Shown here piece after piece: positions 1 through 8,399 of a DNA stretch of 64,000 nt (its first letter is position 1; every line of letters begins with the position of its first letter). The position numbers were made by a program, and so were the translations under genes. Source of the stretch: Clostridium_B lapidicellarium (GTDB lineage: Bacteria; Bacillota; Clostridia; Clostridiales; Clostridiaceae); contig NZ_JBGFFE010000004.1 in the NCBI RefSeq assembly GCF_041224415.1, forward strand, positions 93,185-157,184. The letters are read 5' to 3'. The notes under the pieces are model-generated. The model was not told the DNA's origin. It did not search any database and saw only the letters and a list, made by a program, of their open reading frames with translations.

Positions 1-229
1 TACCTGAATATATAAACAAAACTGTACAAAATATCAGCAACAATACCCATATTTCCTTAAGCTGCTTAAGTATAAGGTAAAATAAGCTCTTGGTTTCCGG
101 CATGATGATTTCATTTTTTCCGTATTTTTCTCTAAGAGGCTTTATCTGCTCTTCATCCAGTCCATAATATGTATCACTGTTTAGTTCTTTAACTACTTCA
201 CTCCACGGATATTTGTACCATTCAATCAT
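1..229 (-). CDS. P-type cation-transporting ATPase, N-terminal part
   Basis: Partial gene that runs off the left edge; only the first 76 codons are here. The start is the ATG at 229, preceded by AGGAGG at 242-247. The visible protein begins MIEWYKYPWSEVVKEL and contains GLDEEQIKPLREKYGKN. That is the usual cation-ATPase N-terminal domain pattern (W-x-S-x-E-V..., then L-x-x-R-x-x-YG-x-N), followed by the first hydrophobic segment (WVLLLIFCTVLFIYSG). The family pumps cations such as Ca2+ or Mg2+ across the cytoplasmic membrane at the cost of ATP. The phosphorylation motif and ion site lie outside the window, so the transported ion cannot be named. Confidence 0.75.
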   Translation of the reverse strand, partial: MIEWYKYPWSEVVKELNSDTYYGLDEEQIKPLREKYGKNEIIMPETKSLFYLILKQLKEIWVLLLIFCTVLFIYSG

Positions 230-352
230 ATATCTATAAACCCTCCTATCAAACAATTGCAGGTTTGAAGCTTGATTTAATACTGAATAGACAAGTGCAG
301 CTTTAAATAAAAAACATTACGTACATAAATATCGTATTTATAAAAATTAACT

Positions 353-1507
353 TTATACATTCCCTTTCTGACAATAGTAATTATCTATAAATGAGTTATT
401 GGGTCCATTAATTTTCTTTTTATGGAAACTAAAATTTTCTTTAACTCCTGTAACATATCTGCTAAACGGAATAAATCCAACGATGTAAAAAATACAGGAA
501 GTTACGAACACCGTCAGTATCAGAAGAATCAGAGGCGAATAAAAATATTTTGTCTGATGTATGCTGTTGGCAAAATGCTGGAGCACCACTATGTGAAATA
601 AATAAGATGGGAAGGAATACCTGGCTATAAATTTAAAGAAGCCGCAAAGTAATTTCTTCTTTACAATATATAATGAAAGCACATAAAATGACATCATACA
701 CAGAATACCATTTGCTACATCAATTTCACAATTGAATTTATCATATATGAAAAAATTGTCTCCAAATAAATTTATGCTTCTGCAATACACTGTCCCTGCA
801 ACAAACATATACAGTGCAATAATTACCTTTCCGTATTTCAGAGCCATATTCTTGAACTTTCTATAACCAAGTATTGCATAAACACCTATTACAAAATATA
901 AAAACCAGGCTGCAGGGGATACGTTTATAAATTTCTGCTGAAGTTCTGTAGGATTCCCAAATATGAGCTTGCCCAAAAAGCTGCAAATATCATCGTTGTT
1001 TTCAAGTACAAATATATAGGCAGCACTGTACAATAAAAGAAAATTTCTCTTGAATGCATGGGATTTTTTGCGCACTACCCTTGTGATAAAAATTATTGCC
1101 GGAAAATAAGCATAAATTCTAATAGCCATACCCATATACCAGAGGTGATATGCTGCATTTCCCGTAACAATTTGTCCAAAAATATTTTTTAATTTTCCCC
1201 AATCCTTTAGCAGGTATATGTCCAATATAGAAAAAATTATATACGGTATGAGTAAGAATTTCACCTTTTTTATATAAAATGATTTCCAATGAAATTTATC
1301 GATATAGGTGTATATAAGTGTCATGCCCATCAATACCAAAAATATTTTAACTGCAGGTTGTGCAATTATATAAATAGCTCTTGATAAAACCATACTGCCG
1401 TATGATATGCCTTTCGAATAGGAATACCCTCCTATTGTATGTTGAACTACAACCATGAGAAATGCAATACCCCTCAATACATCAAGTTCTACAAGTCTTT
1501 TCTTCAT
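353..1507 (-). CDS. Membrane acyltransferase (acyltransferase-3 family)
   Basis: Predicted polytopic membrane protein of 384 residues. The N-terminus carries the family signature LDVLRGIAFLMVVVQHT, whose His is the presumed catalytic residue, followed by about ten hydrophobic segments and a C-terminal RYSFPSYLFHIVVLQHF segment typical of the fold. The family transfers acyl groups, often acetyl or succinyl, onto cell-surface sugars, glycolipids or exopolysaccharide. The ATG at 1507 is preferred over the TTG two codons upstream because GTGAGG lies 8 bases before the ATG. It has no obvious operon partner. Substrate unknown. Confidence 0.8.
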   Translation of the reverse strand: MKKRLVELDVLRGIAFLMVVVQHTIGGYSYSKGISYGSMVLSRAIYIIAQPAVKIFLVLMGMTLIYTYIDKFHWKSFYIKKVKFLLIPYIIFSILDIYLLKDWGKLKNIFGQIVTGNAAYHLWYMGMAIRIYAYFPAIIFITRVVRKKSHAFKRNFLLLYSAAYIFVLENNDDICSFLGKLIFGNPTELQQKFINVSPAAWFLYFVIGVYAILGYRKFKNMALKYGKVIIALYMFVAGTVYCRSINLFGDNFFIYDKFNCEIDVANGILCMMSFYVLSLYIVKKKLLCGFFKFIARYSFPSYLFHIVVLQHFANSIHQTKYFYSPLILLILTVFVTSCIFYIVGFIPFSRYVTGVKENFSFHKKKINGPNNSFIDNYYCQKGNV

Positions 1508-1534
1508 CTGCAATACCTCACTTATAACAAATAA

Positions 1535-1577
1535 AAGAGTGTTGCAATACTACTTAAAACAGTAATGCAGCACTCTT
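1535..1577. repeat. Inverted repeat in divergent intergenic region
   Basis: A 12-base arm (AAGAGTGTTGCA, 1535-1546) pairs with 1566-1577 with one G-U, leaving a 19-base loop. It lies upstream of both the acyltransferase and the FAH-family gene, so it is not a terminator for either. It could be an operator or a leader structure. No further evidence. Confidence 0.35.
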
Positions 1578-1750
1578 CTTCAATTTTAATAAAATGCTTG
1601 TTTTATATATGTTAATCTTTTTATTTCATTCTGTCAATATTTACTGTCCCAGTTCAAATACAATTTTTATTTCTATGATTTAAAGGAAATGTAAAACAAA
1701 ATATTTAATACTTCATTAGATAAATACAATGTTAAAGGAAAGGTGATATT

Positions 1751-2653
1751 ATGAAGTTTATAATTTTTAAACATGACAGAGGCGAAAAAAAGCTTGGAAT
1801 GTACAGTAAAAGCATGGAAAATATAATTGATCTCGGCAGTATAAAGCTCAAGGGTCAGTATAAAAACATGAAGGATCTTATAGAAAACCTGAAGGATGAA
1901 GATATTGAAAAATTAAAATATATATACAATGATTCAGATTACCCCAAAAACAGTGTATATGACAAATCCAATGTCACAATAGCCGCACCTATAGGAAAAA
2001 CGGAAAGCGATGTAATATGTCTGGGCCTCAATTATATAGACCATGTAAAAGAAACTGCCAAAAGTTTTAAAGATGATTCTATAGATATTCCTGAACATCC
2101 TGTATATTTTTCAAAGAGGGCTGTTAGTCCAATAGGTCCGGGAGATTTTATAGACAGTCATTCAGATATTACCAATCAATTGGATTATGAAGTTGAGTTG
2201 GCGGTAATAATAGGGAAAGAAGGAACTAACATACCGAAAGAAAGGGCTGAGAACCATATATTTGGATATACTATTATGAATGATATAAGTGCAAGAGATA
2301 TTCAACAAAAACATGTCCAGTGGTATAGAGGAAAGAGCCTTGATACATTTACTTCATTTGGACCATGTGTAGTCTACAAGGACGAAATCAAATTTCCTGT
2401 AGAATTGAATCTTTGCAGCAGAGTAAATGGAGAGCTTAGGCAGAATTCCAATACAAGGAATTTCATATTTGACATTCCCACTATAATAAATGAGCTGTCC
2501 TCAGGAATGACATTGAGGCCGGGAGATATCATAGCAACTGGGACCCCATCAGGGGTTGGCATGGGATTCAATCCTTCAAGATTCCTAAAAAAAGGCGATA
2601 TTGTAGAGTGTGAGGTTGAAAATATAGGTATCCTTAGAAACAAAGTTATTTAA
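1751..2653 (+). CDS. Fumarylacetoacetate hydrolase (FAH) family protein
   Basis: 300-residue protein with the family landmarks in order: GLNYIDHVKE, LDYEVELAVIIGKEG (metal-binding acidic residues), NDISARDIQ, and the C-terminal GTPSGVGMG loop. The family includes Mg2+-dependent hydrolases and decarboxylases of 2-oxo-diacids: fumarylpyruvate or acylpyruvate hydrolase, oxaloacetate decarboxylase, and 2-hydroxyhepta-2,4-diene-1,7-dioate isomerase. AAAGGAAAGGTG precedes the ATG. It is the only plus-strand gene in this part and converges on the flavodoxin fusion with 4 bases between stops. No aromatic degradation genes adjoin it, so an acylpyruvase or oxaloacetate decarboxylase housekeeping role is as likely as catabolism. 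Confidence 0.85.
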   Translation: MKFIIFKHDRGEKKLGMYSKSMENIIDLGSIKLKGQYKNMKDLIENLKDEDIEKLKYIYNDSDYPKNSVYDKSNVTIAAPIGKTESDVICLGLNYIDHVKETAKSFKDDSIDIPEHPVYFSKRAVSPIGPGDFIDSHSDITNQLDYEVELAVIIGKEGTNIPKERAENHIFGYTIMNDISARDIQQKHVQWYRGKSLDTFTSFGPCVVYKDEIKFPVELNLCSRVNGELRQNSNTRNFIFDIPTIINELSSGMTLRPGDIIATGTPSGVGMGFNPSRFLKKGDIVECEVENIGILRNKVI

Positions 2654-2657
2654 AACA

Positions 2658-4265
2658 TTATCCCCGGGCAACTTTTGCCGGATACCAGCTCGCAAACCAC
2701 TTTGTAAAAATACCCATGATCACAGGTGCAATTGAATTTACAAGACCGGTATAGCTGGATAAGGTACTTTCCATTAAGAAATAAGTAAAAAGGGCAATTA
2801 TTAAAAAAAGCACACCCCAAGCTGCAGTCAAAATCCTGTTTGTCTTCAAAAAAAGCGGGTTTTGAAAGTCATCCTCCCCATTGTAATCATTACATGAATA
2901 ATATGCAGTAAGGGGTATTCTGCCCCCACAGGACAATATCCACATAAGCCCAAATACAATATATGAAAGACAGAGCAGAGGTATTGAACTCACCCCGAGC
3001 ACTGCCAGAATACTCAAAATGCACACCAATGGTATACTCATTTTATCGTAAATTGTAAGTTTAAACTTATATGACAAAAGAGGTATAACAGAACAAAAGA
3101 CAATTCCTGCAGCACCTCCCCAAACCTCGTTTATAGGAATTACCACCCAAAATACTATCCACTGAAACAGAATCAGGGCCATATTTGTTTTATTTTCCAC
3201 AGGTCTCCTTTCAGCCGTTTTCCTTTTTGTCCCAAAATAGGCATCCATTTTAAGCATCGTGTTGAAATCACCCAGCACCCTGTACTGCTTTTTCATCAGA
3301 GCCTCCGCCCCATTGACCCTTCCCTCCGAAATCTTTTCCCAAAGTTCAAAAGTCGTCTCAATTCTGGTTGTATATGGAGCAAAATTCTCAATATTGACAG
3401 TACATTTCTGCTTTCCCAGACAAAGTTGATAAGTTTTATCGATATCCGTAAAATATATTTCAACTAGAATATCTTTCGTGTAGCTTTCAGGATTGTATAC
3501 AGCCGCCATCTGTTTTATAAAATTATAAGCTCTGTCCTGCGGCAGTTTTCCCTGTGAAGAATCCCCTTCTGAAATATTCCAGCTGGCATTTGCCATTTCC
3601 ACAAAAACATCAGGAGGATACAGCAATTCACTAAGTTTATTCCGCGTGTTACTGTCAATGACACCACTGCCTGCAAATTCCCTACCTGCCTGTTTTACAT
3701 AAGACAGATACTCTGAAATTTTTCCTTCAAGCTGCGGGACATGAAGTAATTCTCCCTCAGGGCAAATTATTTTTGACAGTTTGCCGCCAAACAGTATCTC
3801 AAACTGTTTAAAAAGAGCATCATAGTTATTCTTAACACTGTAAAATCCGCAGGTAGAAATGAGAATATATTTTTGATCTGACAGGTCATACCGGGGCGGG
3901 TGCCCACTGGTTCCATCTTTTTTCAGATCCATGTATGGAAGATTAGTGGGAAGCATACGATCAAGAAAAGCCTTGATTTTTGACGGCATTCCAAAATAGT
4001 AAAGCGGAAAACTCCAGATGACAATATCTGATACCACATACTTTTCTATGAGTTGTTCCATATCATCTTTTATTATGCATTTACCCGGAGTTTTGGTCCA
4101 GCAGTTAAAACATCCCCTGCAGTGTTCTATATTTTTTTTGTCGATATTCACTATATCCACATTGCAATTTTTGACTTTCTCAAGCCCATCCAAAAAAGCT
4201 CTAGTTATCCTTAGTGTATTGCTTTTTTCTCCTTTTGGGCTGCCATTGAGCACAAGAACATTCAT
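2658..4265 (-). CDS. Flavodoxin-like reductase / SCP2-like / membrane fusion protein
   Basis: 535-residue protein with three parts. Residues 1-200 are an NADPH-dependent FMN reductase/flavodoxin fold: LNGSPKGEKSNT is the phosphate-binding loop, and C49-x2-C52-x2-C55-W resembles iron-sulfur flavoprotein or disulfide motifs. Residues about 260-345 (VEIYFTD..., FELWEKISEGRVNGAEALM, KQYRVLGD) match the pattern of an SCP2 sterol-carrier-like domain. Residues 362-522 contain about five hydrophobic helices. GGAGG lies 10 bases before the ATG. It is single-copy and monocistronic here. Function unknown; a membrane-attached flavoprotein acting on a hydrophobic substrate is an inference from the domain order. 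The flavodoxin part is certain, the SCP2 part probable. Confidence 0.75.
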   Translation of the reverse strand: MNVLVLNGSPKGEKSNTLRITRAFLDGLEKVKNCNVDIVNIDKKNIEHCRGCFNCWTKTPGKCIIKDDMEQLIEKYVVSDIVIWSFPLYYFGMPSKIKAFLDRMLPTNLPYMDLKKDGTSGHPPRYDLSDQKYILISTCGFYSVKNNYDALFKQFEILFGGKLSKIICPEGELLHVPQLEGKISEYLSYVKQAGREFAGSGVIDSNTRNKLSELLYPPDVFVEMANASWNISEGDSSQGKLPQDRAYNFIKQMAAVYNPESYTKDILVEIYFTDIDKTYQLCLGKQKCTVNIENFAPYTTRIETTFELWEKISEGRVNGAEALMKKQYRVLGDFNTMLKMDAYFGTKRKTAERRPVENKTNMALILFQWIVFWVVIPINEVWGGAAGIVFCSVIPLLSYKFKLTIYDKMSIPLVCILSILAVLGVSSIPLLCLSYIVFGLMWILSCGGRIPLTAYYSCNDYNGEDDFQNPLFLKTNRILTAAWGVLFLIIALFTYFLMESTLSSYTGLVNSIAPVIMGIFTKWFASWYPAKVARG

Positions 4266-4443
4266 GTTATTATAACCTCCAATTTAGACAATGCACAGTT
4301 TTTCACATTGCCAATTTCAGCCTAACTGTGCTCCTAATTATACAAAACCAGACGCATGATTGCACTATAAATTTTAAAAAATTAACCGTAATTAACTATT
4401 ATTTAACATTAATCGACTTTTCTAATTGAATCATAAACGGTAC

Positions 4444-4656
4444 CTAGTTCCCTATAAGCAGGTCCAAAATATTCCATCCGCTTGAGGACTGAGCCTTATA
4501 CAGCTCTGTATATCCGCATCTCCTGCAGGTTATTGTGACAAATCTCTTATTCTGCACATCAAATATCTTTGCAAAATTTCCTCCTGTTGCTTGAAATTGA
4601 TCGGACTCATATTCCCTTCCGCCACATTTTGGGCAGACATATTGTATCTTTTCCAT
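4444..4656 (-). CDS. Small zinc-ribbon protein (COG3478-like)
   Basis: 70-residue protein with two knuckles, C-P-K-C-G near residue 9 and C-R-R-C-G near residue 44, flanking a conserved TGGNFAKIFDVQNKRF core. This matches a widespread family of predicted nucleic-acid-binding Zn-ribbon proteins of unknown role. GGAGG lies 6 bases before the ATG. It starts 10 bases after the decarboxylase-like gene stops, so the two are probably cotranscribed. Confidence 0.8.
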   Translation of the reverse strand: MEKIQYVCPKCGGREYESDQFQATGGNFAKIFDVQNKRFVTITCRRCGYTELYKAQSSSGWNILDLLIGN

Positions 4657-4666
4657 ATTAATCCTC

Positions 4667-5035
4667 CTATATATTTGAATTTATTTCCTTATATCTTTTT
4701 TCTGCCGCCTCAATGGCCTGAACACCTGCTTTGCACATTACATTTATACCCTTGACAATAGTTACAATTATGAACGCTTCCACCAATTCCTCCATAGTTA
4801 ATCCAGATTCTATGGCAGCAACAGCATGTGCCTTTGCACCGCTTACCTCATTATCCAAGCTGTCCAGTATAGTAAAAATCAACTCCTGTGTTTTTTTAGA
4901 CAGGTGTCCCTCTTGAACAGATTCACGCATCACCAAATATCCCTTTAATCCATCCGGTGAATATTTAGAAAATATCTCAGCAAAAGGCGGGTTCCACTTC
5001 AACTCATTTTTGTAATACTCAAGTATATTTTCCAT
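4667..5035 (-). CDS. Carboxymuconolactone decarboxylase-like (AhpD fold) protein
   Basis: 122-residue all-helical protein with the CMD-family layout: LSKKTQELIFTILDSL, then AKAHAVAAIESGLTMEELVEAFIIV, then GINVMCKAGVQAIEAAE. The catalytic C-x2-C-H of AhpD is absent (the equivalent stretch reads GAKAHAVAA), so an AhpD-type peroxidase-reductant role is unlikely. Members lacking it are of unknown function. The start has only a weak GTGAGC ribosome site. It is first of a two-gene unit with the Zn-ribbon gene. Confidence 0.75.
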   Translation of the reverse strand: MENILEYYKNELKWNPPFAEIFSKYSPDGLKGYLVMRESVQEGHLSKKTQELIFTILDSLDNEVSGAKAHAVAAIESGLTMEELVEAFIIVTIVKGINVMCKAGVQAIEAAEKRYKEINSNI

Positions 5036-5125
5036 TATATCAGCTCACTTTCGATTAATTATATTGTCATTATACTATTATAACAAGCCAATGTACAAGT
5101 TTTGTAAAATAACAATTTCTCAATC

Positions 5126-5155
5126 AAATTAAAAAGGCGATCCACCATACCGCCT
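5126..5155 (-). terminator. Intrinsic terminator of the permease gene
   Basis: On the minus strand AGGCG (5155-5151) pairs with CGCCT (5139-5135) and is followed by TTTTTAATTTG. It lies 34 bases past the permease stop. Confidence 0.65.
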
Positions 5156-5188
5156 AAGACAAGCGTATGATTTCTCGCCATTTTAATA

Positions 5189-6589
5189 CTAAACAGTCAT
5201 CTTTTTCTTATCTTCAATTTGCTGTAATACACTGTGTTTTCTTCCATAGATAAAATATACAATAAGTCCTATAGACAACCAGACTATAAACCCAATCCAG
5301 GTTACAGCCCTCATGGATACCAAGAGTGCTATACAACATATTATAGTTATTATAGGTGTAAACGGAACTCCAGGGCATTTAAACTTTCTTTCAAAATTCG
5401 GCATGGTCTTCCTAAGATATATAACCCCTGCAGATACAACCATAAAACTCATCAAAGTTCCAATACTTACAAATTCAACTATAACACTAAGCGGCAAAAA
5501 TCCCGCTATTGTCGAAGCTATTACCCCTGCAACTACAGTAGCTATATATGGAGTCTTGTGCTTGCTGTGTATTTTGCAAAATGCCTTAGGGAGAAGTCCG
5601 TCTCTCGACATCGCCATAAAAACTCTCACCTGTCCATATAAAACCGCTATCATAGTAGAAATCATTCCCAAAATGGCACCTACACCTACAAGGGCAGAAC
5701 CCCACCTTATACCCAATCTGAATAAAGCTTCAGGTACCGCATTATCAGAAACGATTTCCTTATATGGGACAATTCCCGTAAGCACTGTCGCCACTGATAC
5801 ATAGAGGATACACACTACTATAAGACACATTATTATGCCCCTTGATACATCTCTTTTGGGATCAGCGGCCTCCTCAGCTGAAGTGGAGATAGCATCAAAT
5901 CCCAGAAATGAAAAGAATACAGTTCCGGCTCCCGTAAAAACTCCATGCCATCCATTGGGAATAAACGGGTGATAATTCGATGTATCTATATGTGATACGC
6001 CTAAAAATATAAAGAGTAAAATCACGGATATCTTTATTACAACAATCATATTATTTACTCTTGAGCTCTCCTTCATTCCGGTATAGAGCAGCGCCGTCAA
6101 AAGCATTATTATTGCAATAGCAGGTAAATCCACAATTCCACCATTCCATGGAGACGTGGAAATAGCCTTGGGAAGTGAAACACCTGCAGATTGTAATATA
6201 CCCCTCAATGTTCCCGACCATCCGGACGCCACCGCACTCGCCGCTACAATATATTCCGCTGTCAAACACCATCCTATGATCACAGCTGTGAATTCCCCAA
6301 AAGCTATATATGCATATGAATATGTACTCCCTGCTACCGGAAACATTGTGGATAATTCACAATAACACAAACCGCATAAACAAGCTACTATTCCTGCAAA
6401 TATAAACGACAGTATTATAGCTGGTCCTGCCATATGAGCCCCTTCACCAGTAGCAACAAATATTCCCACACCAACAACGGCTCCGATTCCAAGGGCCGCT
6501 ATATCCTTTGCCCTTAGATTTTTACTCAAACCCGTTTTTTGAATGCTCTCCTTAACTTGATTCAATGACTTTTTTCTAAAAAGATTCAT
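5189..6589 (-). CDS. Amino-acid permease, APC family (cationic/branched type)
   Basis: 466-residue transporter with 12 or more hydrophobic segments. Helix 1 carries the APC substrate-binding glycine motif GIGAVVGVGIFVATG; GSTYSYAYIAFGEF and FFSFLGFDAISTSAEEAADP follow, the latter characteristic of the YfnA/CAT-like branch. The family imports amino acids by proton or cation symport, or by exchange. The ATG at 6589 is chosen because AGGGGG lies just upstream; the longer reading frame from 6637 has no ribosome site. It is flanked by its own terminator, so probably monocistronic. Substrate not determinable from sequence alone. Confidence 0.85.
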   Translation of the reverse strand: MNLFRKKSLNQVKESIQKTGLSKNLRAKDIAALGIGAVVGVGIFVATGEGAHMAGPAIILSFIFAGIVACLCGLCYCELSTMFPVAGSTYSYAYIAFGEFTAVIIGWCLTAEYIVAASAVASGWSGTLRGILQSAGVSLPKAISTSPWNGGIVDLPAIAIIMLLTALLYTGMKESSRVNNMIVVIKISVILLFIFLGVSHIDTSNYHPFIPNGWHGVFTGAGTVFFSFLGFDAISTSAEEAADPKRDVSRGIIMCLIVVCILYVSVATVLTGIVPYKEIVSDNAVPEALFRLGIRWGSALVGVGAILGMISTMIAVLYGQVRVFMAMSRDGLLPKAFCKIHSKHKTPYIATVVAGVIASTIAGFLPLSVIVEFVSIGTLMSFMVVSAGVIYLRKTMPNFERKFKCPGVPFTPIITIICCIALLVSMRAVTWIGFIVWLSIGLIVYFIYGRKHSVLQQIEDKKKMTV

Positions 6590-6799
6590 AATACCCCCTA
6601 AAATGTTCTTTTTGATTTTTGATATTGCAAAATCCATTATACAACATTATTTTACTTTTTTCTACATTTCAGCTATTTCAACAGTTCAGCATAAATATAT
6701 ACACTGACAAAAAAGGCAAAAGGGCTGCCTGCATAATGTCCAGCATCCCCATCATTTCAACTACATATTCTATGCTTTTAGGAGCATTGAAAGTTCACG

Positions 6800-6994
6800 C
6801 TAATCATTTTCTTTATATTCCAGCAAATCCCCCGGCTGGCATTTGAGTTCCCTACAAATTGCCTCCAACGTTGAAAATCTCACTGCCCTAGCTTTGTTGT
6901 TTTTCAATAAGGTAGAGATATATAAGCTACTAATAGATACAATATGGGAGTAGAAATACTTTAAGAACAGTTTTATAAACGCTCTATCTTTTAC
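6800..6994 (-). pseudogene. Remnant of an XRE-type HTH regulator
   Basis: The frame open from 6994 to the stop at 6800-6802 has no usable start codon and is preceded by a stop. Its last 45 codons read SLYISTLLKNNKARAVRF, then STLEAICRELKCQPGDLLEY. This is the C-terminal half of the small YozG-like Cro/CI family, which normally begins with a recognisable N-terminal HTH here missing or scrambled. It sits in a 417-base gap between the permease and flavodoxin genes. A decayed gene is the simplest reading. Confidence 0.55.
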
Positions 6995-7006
6995 TTAATC
7001 TAGAAA

Positions 7007-7573
7007 TCATTTCGAAACCAACGACGAACCGAAATTTTTCAAGACCATGGGTAGATCTTCCCTTTCATATGCCGGTTCATTTCGCAAACCAGTAACGACA
7101 GGCACCTCTTTAACATCAAATTCCAGCACCTCAAATATGTGTTTCGTGTAATCAATATACGGTCTAAACAGTCCGGCATCAGGATTACCTTGGTTAAACG
7201 AAAGAATCAGCCTTTGTTTCACAGTATTTTCTTTGAAAAATGGAGAAAACCGTGGAGAAAATCTCGCAAACAGCCTGTCTGTGAATATCTTACCCTGGGC
7301 ACTCATCTGTCCCATGTAAATCGGCGAGCCTAAAACGATGGCATCGGTATGCTCAATGGCGTCATAAATTTCCTGCATGTCGTCATTGATAACACAACCC
7401 TGATCGCCTTTGTGGCAGGCCCAACAGCCCCGGCATGGTTTGATATCAAGATCACTAAAACTAAATGATCTGATTTCCGCTCCCTGTTCCCTGGCACCTT
7501 CAAGTATTTTGTTTACAATAAAGGCGGTATTTCCTTCTTTACGCTGACTTGCAATAATTCCAATGATATTCAT
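7007..7573 (-). CDS. Flavodoxin-family NAD(P)H-dependent FMN reductase
   Basis: 188-residue protein. IIASQRKEGNT near the N-terminus is the flavin phosphate loop, C-R-G-C-W-A-C with a downstream GCVINDD is the cysteine-rich motif shared with iron-sulfur flavoproteins, and GSPIYMGQMSAQGKIFTDR is the isoalloxazine-binding segment. The family reduces quinones, azo or nitro compounds, or flavins. GGAGG precedes the ATG by 7 bases. A MarR gene lies directly upstream on the same strand, and a palindrome sits in this gene's promoter. An inducible detoxification or redox-stress role is therefore inferred. Confidence 0.85.
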   Translation of the reverse strand: MNIIGIIASQRKEGNTAFIVNKILEGAREQGAEIRSFSFSDLDIKPCRGCWACHKGDQGCVINDDMQEIYDAIEHTDAIVLGSPIYMGQMSAQGKIFTDRLFARFSPRFSPFFKENTVKQRLILSFNQGNPDAGLFRPYIDYTKHIFEVLEFDVKEVPVVTGLRNEPAYEREDLPMVLKNFGSSLVSK

Positions 7574-7623
7574 TCTTTTTCCTCCTTATTATCCTGGGGC
7601 CATTTTGATTGAAATAATTTTGT

Positions 7624-7670
7624 GTCTTAAGACCCATAGATACCCTATCGCATTTTTGAGTCTTTGTCAA
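7624..7670 (-). promoter_or_regulatory. Promoter with palindromic operator candidate
   Basis: On the minus strand TTGACA (7670-7665), a 17-base spacer and TAGGGT (7647-7642) lie upstream of the flavodoxin reductase gene. Just downstream of the -10 is the perfect palindrome GTCTTAAGAC (7624-7633). Binding by the adjacent MarR protein is an inference. Confidence 0.5.
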
Positions 7671-7683
7671 CAAAATGTTAGTA

Positions 7684-7719
7684 ATAAAAATGCAGCCCAC
7701 TCTCAATAGAATTGGCTGC
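7684..7719 (-). terminator. Intrinsic terminator of the MarR gene
   Basis: GCAGCC (7719-7714) pairs with GGGCTGC, followed on the minus strand by ATTTTTATT. It begins immediately after the MarR stop and separates that gene from the flavodoxin promoter. Confidence 0.7.
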
Positions 7720-8208
7720 CTATAGCTTATCACAATAACCAGACGTAATATCTACACCTAATTTTTTTATCTCTGCATCCAAATGTCTATTATACTTTTC
7801 CACAAAATTAAGCATACTGTCATATTGTTCCTCGGTTATCTGCTCAAACACAACCCTATCCCGCTCTTGAAACTCCTTGTGCAGTTTCTCATGGACTTTG
7901 TTAATTGTTTTTCCCTGTTTAGTAAGCCTGAAATATATTTCTTTCTTGTTATCCGGCTTCTGGTAGCTTTCGACAAGACCCTTTTCTATAAGCTTCTTAG
8001 TTAATTTACTTACGGCGCTTCTTGTTATATAAAAGGCTTTCGCAAGTTTTGTCACATTGGAATCTGCATTTTTTTCAATATATTCCATGCAATGTACTTC
8101 AGAGGGCTTGTAATCCTTGAGGCTGGCTTTCATTTTAAAGCCATCAAGCCAAATTCTCTTGTTAAATATGTCCCAAAAACCCATTAGGACTTGTTCTTCT
8201 TTGTTCAT
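7720..8208 (-). CDS. MarR-family transcriptional regulator
   Basis: 162-residue winged-helix protein. The recognition region is SNVTKLAKAFYITRSAVSKLTKKLIEKG and the wing is KEIYFRLTKQGK, both typical of MarR/HxlR-like dimeric repressors that release DNA on binding phenolic ligands or on cysteine oxidation. GGAGG lies 7 bases before the ATG. It has its own promoter (8243-8271) and terminator. Because the next gene downstream is a flavodoxin reductase with a palindrome in its promoter, regulation of that gene, and probably autoregulation, is the best guess. Confidence 0.85.
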   Translation of the reverse strand: MNKEEQVLMGFWDIFNKRIWLDGFKMKASLKDYKPSEVHCMEYIEKNADSNVTKLAKAFYITRSAVSKLTKKLIEKGLVESYQKPDNKKEIYFRLTKQGKTINKVHEKLHKEFQERDRVVFEQITEEQYDSMLNFVEKYNRHLDAEIKKLGVDITSGYCDKL

Positions 8209-8242
8209 GGCTCATCCTCCCATCTGCCGGTATATTAATAAT

Positions 8243-8271
8243 ATTATATTAAATTTTTGTTTCTATTTCAA
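8243..8271 (-). promoter_or_regulatory. Promoter of the MarR gene
   Basis: TTGAAA (8271-8266), a 17-base spacer and TATAAT (8248-8243) lie 35 bases upstream of the MarR start codon. Good match to a SigA consensus. Confidence 0.6.
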
Positions 8272-8325
8272 CAATATCAAAATAATTATTTTAGAAATTG
8301 CTCTATATATCAAAAAAGAGAATCA

Positions 8326-8355
8326 TCAAAAGAACGCCTGTAAAGAGGCGTTCTT
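8326..8355 (-). terminator. Terminator of the trp operon
   Basis: Perfect 10-base stem AAGAACGCCT/AGGCGTTCTT (8330-8339 with 8346-8355), followed on the minus strand by TTTTGATG, 45 bases beyond the trpA stop. The tail is short, but position and stem support a terminator. Confidence 0.7.
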
Positions 8356-8399
8356 AACACACACTTTTACAACGTAATTTTTAAAAACACAGAATCAAA

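Noticed and set aside
5234..5804. Two plus-strand open frames over 130 codons
   Set aside because: Antisense to the amino-acid permease; composition is what complementing membrane-protein codons gives.
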